Source of the DNA: Verrucomicrobiota bacterium
GTDB taxonomy: Bacteria; Verrucomicrobiota; Kiritimatiellia; CAIQIC01; JAGNIJ01
Assembly: GCA_022710725.1 (NCBI GenBank)
Contig: JAKLGK010000001.1
Span: 363,010 to 427,009 of the forward strand
DNA length: 64,000 nt
Direction of reading: 5' to 3'
Notes under the pieces: model-generated
What the model was told of the DNA's origin: nothing
The model's database searches: none
What the model saw: only the letters and a program-made list of their open reading frames with translations
Made by a program: the position numbers and the translations under genes
In this document: piece by piece, positions 30,499-42,206 of the stretch
How positions within the stretch are numbered: position 1 is the stretch's first letter
How the letters are laid out: every line of letters begins with the position of its first letter

Positions 30499-31827
30499 AT
30501 GCGAATCACCATCAGAGAAAAAGGAACTATCCTGCTTTTAGAATTGGATGGGCGTCTCGATGCCTTCGGATCCAGCGAACTGGCGGGCGCCCTGAAACAG
30601 GATTTCGACTCCGCTACGGTCTGCCTGCTGCTGGACATGAGCCGCGTCGATTACATCAGCAGCGCCGGCCTCCGCATCCTGCTGCCTGTCCACAAGGAAC
30701 TGATGCGGCGTGACGGGGCCCTGATCTTGGCCAGGCTACAGGGCTACTGCCGTGAAGTGCTGGAAGTCACGGGCGTTGCCGACGTCCTGCCGCAATTCGA
30801 CAACCTCGAAAAGGCCTTGGCCAGCGCGCGGCGCGCGGCCCTTCGCCGGCACAATCGAGACCACTGGGACCACCTGGAAACCGCCGCCCTGGATCACGGC
30901 GCGGTCCGTATCATGAACGCCGGCGGCGGCCCGGGCGCCGTCGAGGTGCTCGGCGACGTACGCGACGTCCTCCACGCCCGCGTGACCCCGGACCAACTGC
31001 TCTCCAAGCGGTTTTTCGAGACAGAATACTCCATCGGGCTCGGCGGACTCGGCCGCGCGCCCGAGGATTTCTTCGAAATCATGGGCGAAATGATGACGAT
31101 CGGCGGCACGATGGTCTGGCTGCCGACCGACGGACACGACACGCCGGACTTTCTCATCCCCAAGACGGACAAGGGGCACGTGATGATCCGCACCGGCTAC
31201 AACATCTCCCTCGCGGGCGGATTCGACGAATTCATGGTCTTCGAGAGCCGGGAGCCGTCCGGCACCACCATCTCGCAGTTGTACCGGGACCTTTTTCAAC
31301 TGGCCCGCCGCCGGCGGCCGGACTGCAAGGGCCTACTGGGTCTCGCGTTGCGGGCGCAGGCCGTCGCCGTGTACGGCTCCGGCGTGCTCCGCTCGCCCGT
31401 CGCGCCGCTCGCGCCCGCCAACGGTGGGTTGATCACCGATCCCTCGAACATCGGCGAATGGATGGCCTGCGACCGCGAGCCCCGGCACCGGAACGTGACC
31501 ATGCTCATGTGCGGAGTCGGCGCGGATCTCGCCATGCCTCTGGATGCCTTCGATTCGGTGGAATTGAACAAGGTCTTTTATCTGCATCCGGCCAATATCG
31601 GCGCCAAGACCGAGTTGCTGCACAACCACGCCGTGCTCTTCAAGGAACAGCCTTTCCCTGAACGGCCGACAGACCTCGAGGACGAAATCCAGCGCGTCGT
31701 CCAGAACGGCGAGTTCGTGGACATGCGCCACCTGCTCGACAACTCCTGCATCACGCGGGCGCTCATCGGCGTGAGCTATATCCAGACCGTGCGCCCGGAC
31801 CCGCATCACGATCCGTCTCCAGCATAA
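30499..31827 (+). CDS. STAS-domain protein with large C-terminal domain of unknown fold
   Basis: A 442-residue protein. Residues 1-105 are a STAS domain of the anti-sigma-factor-antagonist type: LLLELDGRLDAFGSSEL, then DMSRVDYISSAGLRILL, where the Ser-Ser pair near residues 54-55 is the usual phosphorylation site. The remaining 330 residues (LGGLGRAPEDFFEIMGEMM, LLTDPSNIGEWM-like GLITDPSNIGEWM, MLMCGVGADLAM) match nothing I can name; a degenerate PP2C fold is one possibility. No Shine-Dalgarno is visible; TATGAT at 30487-30492 places a predicted transcription start at or near the ATG, so a leaderless message is possible. Probably a partner-switching regulator. Confidence 0.75.
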   Translation: MRITIREKGTILLLELDGRLDAFGSSELAGALKQDFDSATVCLLLDMSRVDYISSAGLRILLPVHKELMRRDGALILARLQGYCREVLEVTGVADVLPQFDNLEKALASARRAALRRHNRDHWDHLETAALDHGAVRIMNAGGGPGAVEVLGDVRDVLHARVTPDQLLSKRFFETEYSIGLGGLGRAPEDFFEIMGEMMTIGGTMVWLPTDGHDTPDFLIPKTDKGHVMIRTGYNISLAGGFDEFMVFESREPSGTTISQLYRDLFQLARRRRPDCKGLLGLALRAQAVAVYGSGVLRSPVAPLAPANGGLITDPSNIGEWMACDREPRHRNVTMLMCGVGADLAMPLDAFDSVELNKVFYLHPANIGAKTELLHNHAVLFKEQPFPERPTDLEDEIQRVVQNGEFVDMRHLLDNSCITRALIGVSYIQTVRPDPHHDPSPA

Positions 31828-31848
31828 TAAACGGCGCCCCTTATTACA

Positions 31849-31895
31849 TTGACGGCGCGCCGCATCTTCTGTATTGATCTATTTTAGAACATAGA
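31849..31895 (+). promoter_or_regulatory. Promoter and likely autoregulatory operator of the XRE gene
   Basis: TTGACG (31849-31854), a 17-base spacer and TATTGA (31872-31877) form a promoter. Immediately downstream, at 31878-31895, lies an 18-base dyad TCTATTTTAGAACATAGA with 14 of 18 symmetric positions. It covers the predicted transcription start of the XRE gene, the usual place for self-repression. Confidence 0.5.
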
Positions 31896-31904
31896 GGTGT
31901 GACA

Positions 31905-32258
31905 ATGATCAATGGCATGAAAAACATCAGCGGCAGAAGGATTGCGAGTGCTCGAAAACGGAACAATAACTGGATCACCCAGCAGGAATTGTCCGATGCC
32001 GCGATCGCCCGGGGCGTTCAATTGGATCGGGCCGCCGTCGCCAAGATCGAAAACGGGTTGCGCGGCGTCCTGGACTACGAATTGCTGACCATCTCGGAAA
32101 TACTGGGCGTGGAACTGGACTGGCTCCTGTCCGAGCGGGCGACGCCCGCCGCGGCGGAGCCAGCCGCCCCGCCCCACCCCGACGAATTAGAGGAGCCCGC
32201 CCCCTCGCGTCCCCAGCCGCCTGCCCGGGATGAGAACCGGGCGCTGATTTTCCTGTAA
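31905..32258 (+). CDS. XRE-family helix-turn-helix regulator
   Basis: A 117-residue protein. Residues about 8-70 form an XRE HTH: GRRIASARKRNNNWITQQELSD, VQLDRAAVAKIENGLRG, DYELLTISEILGVELDWLL. The tail is Pro/Ala/Glu-rich (AAAEPAAPPHPDELEEPAP) and probably disordered. The ATG at 31905 follows AGAGGTG at good spacing; GTG at 31899 is less likely. The preceding dyad suggests it regulates itself. It is followed 12 bases later by a methyltransferase gene. Confidence 0.85.
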   Translation: MINGMKNISGRRIASARKRNNNWITQQELSDAAIARGVQLDRAAVAKIENGLRGVLDYELLTISEILGVELDWLLSERATPAAAEPAAPPHPDELEEPAPSRPQPPARDENRALIFL

Positions 32259-32270
32259 CCATGGGGCCAA

Positions 32271-32903
32271 ATGAACACCAATAGACGCGACTTCGATAAG
32301 GAAGCGGCTAACTGGGACGAAAATCCGGCCCGGGTACGATTGGCCGCGGACGTGGCCCGGGCTATCGCGCGACAGGTTCCGCTTACGCCCGACATGGACA
32401 TCCTTGATTTCGGTTGCGGCACGGGCCTTGTCGCCCTGAACTTCGCCCCCCTGGTCAAGTCGGTCACCGGCGCCGATAGCTCCCTCGCGATGATCGAGGT
32501 GATGGAAGCCAAGGCGAGGGAGCAGGGACTGAATAACGTTCACACAAGGCACCTGCTTCCCGGCGGCAGCCTGGCCGGCGCCTACGACCTGATCGTCAGC
32601 AGCATGGCCTTCCATCACATCGAACAGCCCGCGGCCCTGCTCCGCCAGTTGTTCGCCGCCCTCAAGATGCCCGGACGCCTTTGCGTGGCGGACCTGGATT
32701 CCGACGGAGGCGAGTTCCACCACGACAATACCGGCGTGTTTCATTTCGGGTTTGAAAGGAACGCGCTGGGCGACTGGTTCAGGCAGGCGGGCTTCTCCAA
32801 GATCACCGCAACGACCGCCGCGGAAGTCACACGGCCCGGCCGGACAGGCGCCGTCCGCACGTTCAGCGTCTTCCTGGTTTGCGGCGAGAAGAACGCAGGC
32901 TGA
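32271..32903 (+). CDS. Class I SAM-dependent methyltransferase
   Basis: A 210-residue cytoplasmic methyltransferase. Seen: FDKEAANWDENP, motif I ILDFGCGTGLVAL near residues 44-56, GADSSLAMIEVM acidic loop, and YDLIVSSMAFHHIEQPAALLRQL (motif IV/V). The N-terminal FDKEAANWD pattern is common to UbiE/BioC-like enzymes that act on small molecules. It starts 12 bases after the XRE regulator and was probably transferred or is expressed with it. The substrate is unknown. Confidence 0.88.
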   Translation: MNTNRRDFDKEAANWDENPARVRLAADVARAIARQVPLTPDMDILDFGCGTGLVALNFAPLVKSVTGADSSLAMIEVMEAKAREQGLNNVHTRHLLPGGSLAGAYDLIVSSMAFHHIEQPAALLRQLFAALKMPGRLCVADLDSDGGEFHHDNTGVFHFGFERNALGDWFRQAGFSKITATTAAEVTRPGRTGAVRTFSVFLVCGEKNAG

Positions 32904-32935
32904 TCCTGAAGGCGGCCGGCCGTCGCGGCGCTTTC

Positions 32936-32980
32936 CAATCCCTGGAAAATTCCCGGGTGTGTTTTCCAATGTTTGGAAAA

Positions 32981-32982
<2 letters not shown>
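32936..32982. repeat. Paired TTTTCC-N-GGAAAA palindromic motifs, locus 2
   Basis: TTTCCAATCCCTGGAAAA and TTTTCCAATGTTTGGAAAA are separated by about 11 bases. The second shares CC(A/G)ATGTTTGG with the copy at 1257-1276, and the order and spacing equal those of that locus on the opposite strand. It lies between two convergent genes, the methyltransferase and ligA, and touches the ligA stop codon. Confidence 0.65.
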
Positions 32983-36533
<3,551 letters not shown>

Positions 36534-36545
36534 GGGATGAAATCC

Positions 36546-36905
36546 TTATTTAAAAAAAATCAGGCGCACCGATATCACCAGCAGAAATATCCCGAACACG
36601 CGGCGCAGCAGCAGTTCGGGGAGGATCACGGCCAGGCGCGCGCCCAGCAGGCCGCCGATCACAAAACCCAGGCAGATCAGCCCCGCGGCCGGCAGGTTCA
36701 CGTGGCCATGGCGATAGTAGGTGATGGCCGCCAGCAGGCCGATCGGCAGCGCGAACAGCGCCATGCTCGTCCCCTGCGCCGTATGCTGGGAAAAGCCGAA
36801 GCCCATCACCAGCACCGGCACGACGATCACGCCGCCGCCGATGCCCAGGAGCCCGCTCAAGGCCCCGACAGCCAAGCCCACCACCATCAGCAACAGCCAG
36901 TGCAT
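36546..36905 (-). CDS. Half-length TauE/SafE (TSUP) family membrane protein
   Basis: A 119-residue protein with four hydrophobic helices. LLLMVVGLAVGALSGLLGIGGGVIVVPVLV carries the G-(I/V)-GGG signature of TSUP exporters, followed by SQHTAQGTSM. Full TSUP proteins have two such halves in about 250 residues; this one has a single half, so it probably works as a dimer. The ATG at 36905 lies five bases after AAGGA; the ATG at 36911 leaves no spacing. It heads the operon with the RMD1-like, VanZ-like and ligA genes. Anion export is inferred from family. Confidence 0.82.
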   Translation of the reverse strand: MHWLLLMVVGLAVGALSGLLGIGGGVIVVPVLVMGFGFSQHTAQGTSMALFALPIGLLAAITYYRHGHVNLPAAGLICLGFVIGGLLGARLAVILPELLLRRVFGIFLLVISVRLIFFK

Positions 36906-37037
36906 CGTCATCCTTTTTCTTTGACTAATCCTACCCCGGTCCGCCGCCGGAGCCAAGCGGAACCCGGCCGGCGCCGCGAAAAAGCGTGCTTTTCGGGAAC
37001 CCGGCATGGTACATGGCCCGGGAGTCGAGGCTTACCG

Positions 37038-37673
37038 ATGACGGCGGACCACCAGACCAGTCACCACATGACGCTGGCCAACCGGGTCACGATCCTCCGG
37101 ATCCTGGCCGTGCCGGTTTTCATCCTGATGCTCCTCTATTATACCCAGGGACTCGCCCTTGGCCGGGCCGAGGACGGCTACCGGATCGCCGCCCTGGTCG
37201 TATTCATCGTGGCCGCCGCCACCGACGCCCTCGACGGCTATCTCGCGCGCTCGCGGGACGAGATCACGCACCTCGGGAAGATCCTGGACCCGCTGGCGGA
37301 CAAGGCCCTGCTGCTGTCCGCCCTCATCCTGCTCACCCGCCCGGCCCTGCCCTCGCTCGAACCGCATATCCCCGTCTGGTTCACCCTGCTCGTGATCAGC
37401 CGGGACGTGGTGCTGATCCTCGGCGCGGCCGTGATTCATGCCGTCGCCGGATCCGTGGTGGTGAAACCGCGCGTGGTCGGCAAGGTCGCCACGTTTTTCC
37501 AGATGATCACCATAACGTGGGTGCTCATGCAGGGCCGGCCGAGGCTGTTCGCCGTATGGATCCTGCTCGCCGGTTCGTTCACGTTCATCTCGGGCGTGTG
37601 GTACCTGTTCGACGGCCTGCGCCAACTCGAGAAACACTCCGCCGCTCCCGGGCGCATGCCCTCCCCGCCATGA
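37038..37673 (+). CDS. pgsA: CDP-diacylglycerol-glycerol-3-phosphate 3-phosphatidyltransferase
   Basis: A 211-residue inner-membrane enzyme that makes phosphatidylglycerophosphate from CDP-diacylglycerol. The CDP-alcohol phosphotransferase motif is complete: Asp-Gly-x2-Ala-Arg-x8-Gly-x3-Asp-x3-Asp in DGYLARSRDEITHLGKILDP followed by LAD. Hydrophobic helices surround it, and the N-terminal TLANRVTILRI is typical of PgsA. The phosphatidylglycerol assignment rests on this N-terminus; other CDP-alcohol enzymes cannot be fully excluded. The stop overlaps the start of der by four bases. Confidence 0.88.
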   Translation: MTADHQTSHHMTLANRVTILRILAVPVFILMLLYYTQGLALGRAEDGYRIAALVVFIVAAATDALDGYLARSRDEITHLGKILDPLADKALLLSALILLTRPALPSLEPHIPVWFTLLVISRDVVLILGAAVIHAVAGSVVVKPRVVGKVATFFQMITITWVLMQGRPRLFAVWILLAGSFTFISGVWYLFDGLRQLEKHSAAPGRMPSPP

Positions 37674-39022
37674 GCGAGCCCGTTCCCCAGCGGGTGGTCG
37701 CCATCGTGGGCCGGCCGAACGTCGGCAAGTCCGCGCTCTTCAACCGCCTCGCCGGCCGCCGCATCGCCATCGTCCACGAGGAGCCCGGCGTCACGCGCGA
37801 CCGGCTGGAATGCCGCGCCGAATGGGCCGGCCGTCGCTTCGAGCTGACCGACACGGGCGGGCTTTCCACGATGGACGCGTCCGCGGCCAAGGACCTCTTT
37901 GAGGCCGAGACGCAGCGCCAGGCGGAACTGGCCATCCGGGAAGCCGCCGCGCTGATCCTCGTCGTGGACATCACCGCGGGCGTGCTGCCCCTGGACCGCG
38001 AGGTGGCCCGGCGGCTTCACGCCAGCGGGCGCCGCACCGTCATCGCGGCCAACAAGGCCGATCACCCGGGGCTGGACGACCAGGTTTCGGAGTTCGAGAG
38101 CCTCGGCTTTCCCGTGTTCCCGGTTTCCGCGCTGCACAACCGCGGCCTCGACGCGCTCATGGCGCCCATCCTCGCCGCCCTGCCGCCGCCCGCCGACATC
38201 GCCGAGGAGCCGCCCCTCAAGGTGGCGATCGTCGGGCGGCCGAATGTCGGCAAGTCCTCTTATATCAACAAGTTGCTAGGCAGCGACCGGGTGATCGTTT
38301 CCGACGTGCCCGGCACCACGCGCGACAGCATCGACGTCCCCTTCTCCGTCGGCGCCGGCGAATCCGCGCGGCGATACCTGCTGATCGACACCGCCGGCGC
38401 GCGCAAGCTCGGCCGCGCGCACACCGCCGTCGAGCGGTTCAGCCTGTTCCGGGCGCAGAAGAGCATCGAGCGCGCGGACGTGGCCGTGCTGATGCTCGAC
38501 GCCGTCGAGGGGCCGGGCGAGCAGGACAAGAAGCTGGCCGCGCAGATCCTGGAGCACCGGAAGGGCTGCCTGCTGCTGGTCAACAAGTGGGACCTCGCCA
38601 GGGGCGTCAAGGAGGACGAGTACGAGGCCGCGCTGCGCCGTGTCCTGCCCTTCCTCGACTTCGCGCCGATCCTGTTCGTGTCCAGCCTGACGGGCTACTC
38701 GCTGCGCCGCAGCATCGAGGCCATCGACCGCGTGGCCGAACAGACCCGGCGCAAGCTGACCACCGGCCTGTTGAACCGCGTGCTGCACGACGCCGTCGCG
38801 CGGGTCCAGGCCCCGCACATCCGCGGGCGCCGGATGAAATATTACTACGCCACGCAAACGGAAACGGCGCCGGTGACCATCCGGCTCTTCGTCAACGATC
38901 CCAAACGGATGACGCCCGCCTACCGCGCGTACCTGGTCCGCGAACTGCGGAACGCGTTCGGGCTCGAAGGCGCGCCGATCGTTCTGCAGTTGAAGGCCAG
39001 CCATACCGGCGACCATCCGTAA
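37670..39022 (+). CDS. der: Ribosome-assembly GTPase Der (EngA)
   Basis: A 450-residue protein with two tandem GTPase domains and a C-terminal KH-like domain, the hallmark of Der, needed for 50S ribosome maturation. First domain: GRPNVGKSALFNRLAGRR, DTGG, NKAD. Second domain: GRPNVGKSSYINKLLGSDR, PGTTRDS, DTAGARKLGR, NKWDL. The C-terminus GRRMKYYYATQTETAPVTIRLFVNDPK matches the family end. The ATG overlaps the pgsA stop codon. Confidence 0.98.
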   Translation: MSEPVPQRVVAIVGRPNVGKSALFNRLAGRRIAIVHEEPGVTRDRLECRAEWAGRRFELTDTGGLSTMDASAAKDLFEAETQRQAELAIREAAALILVVDITAGVLPLDREVARRLHASGRRTVIAANKADHPGLDDQVSEFESLGFPVFPVSALHNRGLDALMAPILAALPPPADIAEEPPLKVAIVGRPNVGKSSYINKLLGSDRVIVSDVPGTTRDSIDVPFSVGAGESARRYLLIDTAGARKLGRAHTAVERFSLFRAQKSIERADVAVLMLDAVEGPGEQDKKLAAQILEHRKGCLLLVNKWDLARGVKEDEYEAALRRVLPFLDFAPILFVSSLTGYSLRRSIEAIDRVAEQTRRKLTTGLLNRVLHDAVARVQAPHIRGRRMKYYYATQTETAPVTIRLFVNDPKRMTPAYRAYLVRELRNAFGLEGAPIVLQLKASHTGDHP

Positions 39023-39109
39023 CGCTGACGCCGCGAGGGCGTGGCGCCTCCACAATCCGGCTGAAAGCAAAGCCATTCCGCCCATTTTTCTTTAAGTTCC
39101 TTTTTAAGG

Positions 39110-39137
39110 TTGACGCCCCTATATATAGGGGTATTTT
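39110..39137 (+). promoter_or_regulatory. nrdJ promoter with NrdR box
   Basis: TTGACG (39110-39115) and TATTTT (39132-39137) are separated by exactly 16 bases, which are the perfect palindrome CCCCTATATATAGGGG (39116-39131). This fits the NrdR box consensus with its central TATATA. A weaker second half-match, CAATATGTGGTG, lies at about 39161-39172, four helical turns downstream. NrdR would block RNA polymerase when bound. The start codon is about 100 bases downstream. Confidence 0.8.
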
Positions 39138-39237
39138 GCGAGGTCATGGTGCGAAGCATCAATATGTGGTGGTTCGCCTGGTTCGTTCGCAGCCATAACC
39201 GTCTTGTTTTCAGCGAGTTGTAATAAGGAGGATTTTC

Positions 39238-42147
39238 ATGTTGGACACGCGCGAATCGGTGGAGCTTTGCGACAAGGACGCGGCGCATTCACGGCGAGGG
39301 CCCGCGGCGAAAAGCGCCCGGCGCGCCGCCCCGGCGGCCAAGAAGAAAGCCCGGCCCGGCCTCGCGATTCCCCGCGTGTTCAGCACGACGGGCGTGAACC
39401 CCTTCGACGCGGTGGAGTGGGAGCGGCGCAAGGCGGTCATCGGCGACGAGAAGGGCAAGACGATCTTCGAGCAGGACAACGTGATGGTGCCGCGCGCATG
39501 GTCCATGCTCGCGACGAACGTTGTCGCGTCCAAATATTTCTACGGCGAACTCGGGACGGCCGCGCGCGAGCACTCCGCGCGCCAGCTCATCCACCGGGTC
39601 GCGCGGACGATCGCGGACTGGGGCCTCGCGGACGGCGTGTTCGCATCGCCGGAGGACGCGGAGATTTTCTATAACGAACTCGCGTGGCTCTGCCTGCACC
39701 AGCACGGCTCGTTCAACTCGCCGGTCTGGTTCAACTGCGGGCTGCACCACCAGTACGGCACCGGCAAGGGCAACGGGCACGGCCTGCTCTACTTCGACCG
39801 CGCCGAGGGCCGCGTGCGCCGCGCGGAGACCCAGTACGAGAAGCCGCAGTGCTCGGCCTGCTTCATCCAGTCGGTCGAGGACTCGATGGAGGGCATCATG
39901 CGGCTCGCGCACAGCGAGGCCATGCTCTTCAAGTTCGGCAGCGGCACCGGGTCGGACCTGTCCACCCTCCGCAGCGAGCGCGAGAAGTTGAGCGGCGGCG
40001 GCCGGCCCAGCGGCCCGCTCTCGTTCCTCAAGGTCTACGACTCGATCGCCAGCGTGGTGAAGTCCGGCGGCAAGACGCGGCGCGCGGCGAAGATGAACAC
40101 GCTGAAATGCTGGCACCCGGACGTCAAGGAGTTCATCCAGGCCAAGCAGAACGAGGAGAAGAAGGCCTGGGCGCTGATCGAGCAGGGCTACGACGGCAAC
40201 TTCAACGGCGAGGCCTACGCGTCCATCGGCTACCAGAACGAGAACTTGAGCGTGCGGCTGTCGGACGCGTTCATGCGCGCGGTGCTCGAGGATGGCGAGT
40301 GGCCGACGCGCTGGGTGACCGATCCCGCCAAGTCGGGGCCGACGTACAAGGCGCGCGACCTGATGCGCTGGATCGCCGAGGGCACGTGGACCTGCGGCGA
40401 CCCGGGCGTGCAGTACGAGGACAGCATCCAGCGGTGGCACACCTGCGCCCGCACGGGCCCGATCAACTCCAGCAACCCGTGCAGCGAGTACATGTTCCTC
40501 GACGACAGCTCCTGCAACCTGGCCTCCCTGAACCTGATGAAGTTCGTCCGGGACGACGGCGGCTTCGACGTCGAACGGTTCCGCGCCGCGGTCCGGATCT
40601 TCGTCACGGCGCAGGAGATCATCGTGGACAACGCGAGCTACCCGACGGAGTCCATCACGCTCAACAGCCACCGGTTCCGCCCGCTGGGGCTCGGCTACGC
40701 CAACCTCGGCTCGCTGCTGATGGCCCTCGGGCTGCCCTACGACAGCGACCGCGGCCGCGCGATCGCGGGCGCGCTGACGGCGGTCATGCACTTCGGGGCG
40801 TACACGCAGTCCGCGCGCCTCGCGGAGGCGCTCGACCCGTTCGAGGGCTTCGCCGAAAACCGGGAGACCATGCTCGAAGTCGTCGGCCGGCATCGCGCCG
40901 CGCTGGACACGCTGCCGCCGGGCTGCCCGCCCGACCTGCTGGCCGCCGCGCGCGCAGCGGCGGACGAGGCGCTGGAGGCCGGGAAGAAGCACGGCTACCG
41001 CAACGCCCAGGTCACCGTCCTGGCGCCGACCGGCACGATCGGGTTCATGATGGACTGCGACACGACGGGCGTGGAGCCGGACATCGCGATCGTGAAGTAC
41101 AAGCTCCTCGCCGGCGGCGGGATGCTGAAGATCGTCAACCGCACCGTCCCCGCCGCGCTCCAGCGGCTCGGCTACGGCCGGCCCCAGGTCCAGGAGATCC
41201 TCGAGTACATCGAGCACAACGACACCATCGAGGGCGCGCCGGGCATCAAGGACGAGGACCTGCCGGTGTTCGACTGCGCCTTCAAGCCGCGCAACGGGCG
41301 GCGGTACATCCCCTACGGCGCGCACCTGCGGATGATGAGCGCGGTGCAGCCGTTCCTCTCCGGGGCCATCAGCAAGACCGTCAACATGCCCACGGAAGCG
41401 ACCGTGGACGAGATCATGCAGACGTACATCGACGGCTGGAAGCTGGGCTTGAAGGCCATCGCGATCTACCGCGACGGCTGCAAGCGCAGCCAGCCGGTGA
41501 ACACGGGCAAGACCGAGAAGGCCGCCGAGAAACCGGGCGGCAACGGCTCCAAGGCGCGCCCGCTGCGCAAGCGGATGCCCAGCACGCGGCAGTCGATCAC
41601 CCACAAGTTCGACATCGCCGGGCACGAGGGCTACCTGACCGTCGGGCTGTACGACGACGGCTCGCCCGGCGAGTTGTTCATCACCATGGCCAAGGAAGGC
41701 AGCACGATCGGCGGGCTGATGGACTCCTTCGGCACGGCGATTTCCATGTGCCTCCAGTACGGCGTGCCGCTGAAGACGCTGGTCGAGAAATTCGCGCACT
41801 CGCGGTTCGAGCCCAGCGGCTTCACCAAGAACCCGGACATCCCGATCGCCAAGTCGCTGCCGGACTACATCTTCCGGTGGCTCGGCCACACGTTCCTCGA
41901 GGGCTTCAAGGCCCCGGCCCCGGCGAAGTCGCTGCAGCCCGAACCGGCGGTCGCGGTCCCGGCCACAGACAAGCCCGCCAAACCCGCCGCGGCCCCGGCG
42001 CACGGGATGAACGTCCAGGTTCTCGACGCGCAGTTCAAGAACTTCATGGAGGACGCCCCGGTCTGCGACCAGTGCGGCGCGATCACCGTCCGCAACGGCG
42101 CCTGCTACCGCTGCTACAACTGCGGCAACTCGATGGGGTGTTCGTAG
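39238..42147 (+). CDS. nrdJ: Adenosylcobalamin-dependent ribonucleotide reductase (class II)
   Basis: A 969-residue enzyme that makes deoxyribonucleotides using vitamin B12 and works with or without oxygen. Seen: TGVNPFDAVEWERR, DNVMVPRAWSMLATNVVASKYFYGE, FNSPVWFNCGL, QCSACFIQSVEDSMEG, NPCSEYMFLDDSSCNLASLNL (active-site Cys/Asn/Glu region), the LAPTGTIGFMMDCDTTGVEPD phosphate-binding loop, and a C-terminal zinc-ribbon-like CDQCG...CYRCYNCGNSMGCS used for reactivation. The ATG has an AAGGAGGA site. No B12 riboswitch is visible in the 215-base leader; NrdR control is. Confidence 0.97.
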   Translation: MLDTRESVELCDKDAAHSRRGPAAKSARRAAPAAKKKARPGLAIPRVFSTTGVNPFDAVEWERRKAVIGDEKGKTIFEQDNVMVPRAWSMLATNVVASKYFYGELGTAAREHSARQLIHRVARTIADWGLADGVFASPEDAEIFYNELAWLCLHQHGSFNSPVWFNCGLHHQYGTGKGNGHGLLYFDRAEGRVRRAETQYEKPQCSACFIQSVEDSMEGIMRLAHSEAMLFKFGSGTGSDLSTLRSEREKLSGGGRPSGPLSFLKVYDSIASVVKSGGKTRRAAKMNTLKCWHPDVKEFIQAKQNEEKKAWALIEQGYDGNFNGEAYASIGYQNENLSVRLSDAFMRAVLEDGEWPTRWVTDPAKSGPTYKARDLMRWIAEGTWTCGDPGVQYEDSIQRWHTCARTGPINSSNPCSEYMFLDDSSCNLASLNLMKFVRDDGGFDVERFRAAVRIFVTAQEIIVDNASYPTESITLNSHRFRPLGLGYANLGSLLMALGLPYDSDRGRAIAGALTAVMHFGAYTQSARLAEALDPFEGFAENRETMLEVVGRHRAALDTLPPGCPPDLLAAARAAADEALEAGKKHGYRNAQVTVLAPTGTIGFMMDCDTTGVEPDIAIVKYKLLAGGGMLKIVNRTVPAALQRLGYGRPQVQEILEYIEHNDTIEGAPGIKDEDLPVFDCAFKPRNGRRYIPYGAHLRMMSAVQPFLSGAISKTVNMPTEATVDEIMQTYIDGWKLGLKAIAIYRDGCKRSQPVNTGKTEKAAEKPGGNGSKARPLRKRMPSTRQSITHKFDIAGHEGYLTVGLYDDGSPGELFITMAKEGSTIGGLMDSFGTAISMCLQYGVPLKTLVEKFAHSRFEPSGFTKNPDIPIAKSLPDYIFRWLGHTFLEGFKAPAPAKSLQPEPAVAVPATDKPAKPAAAPAHGMNVQVLDAQFKNFMEDAPVCDQCGAITVRNGACYRCYNCGNSMGCS

Positions 42148-42206
42148 GCGCGGCGCCATCCCTTTCTCGTTGAACGGGGCGCCCACCCCTGCTAGGAACA
42201 CGGGGC

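Noticed and set aside
39023..39237. Possible cobalamin riboswitch before nrdJ
   Set aside because: No B12-box or typical multi-helix leader is visible; the region is explained by a promoter with an NrdR box.
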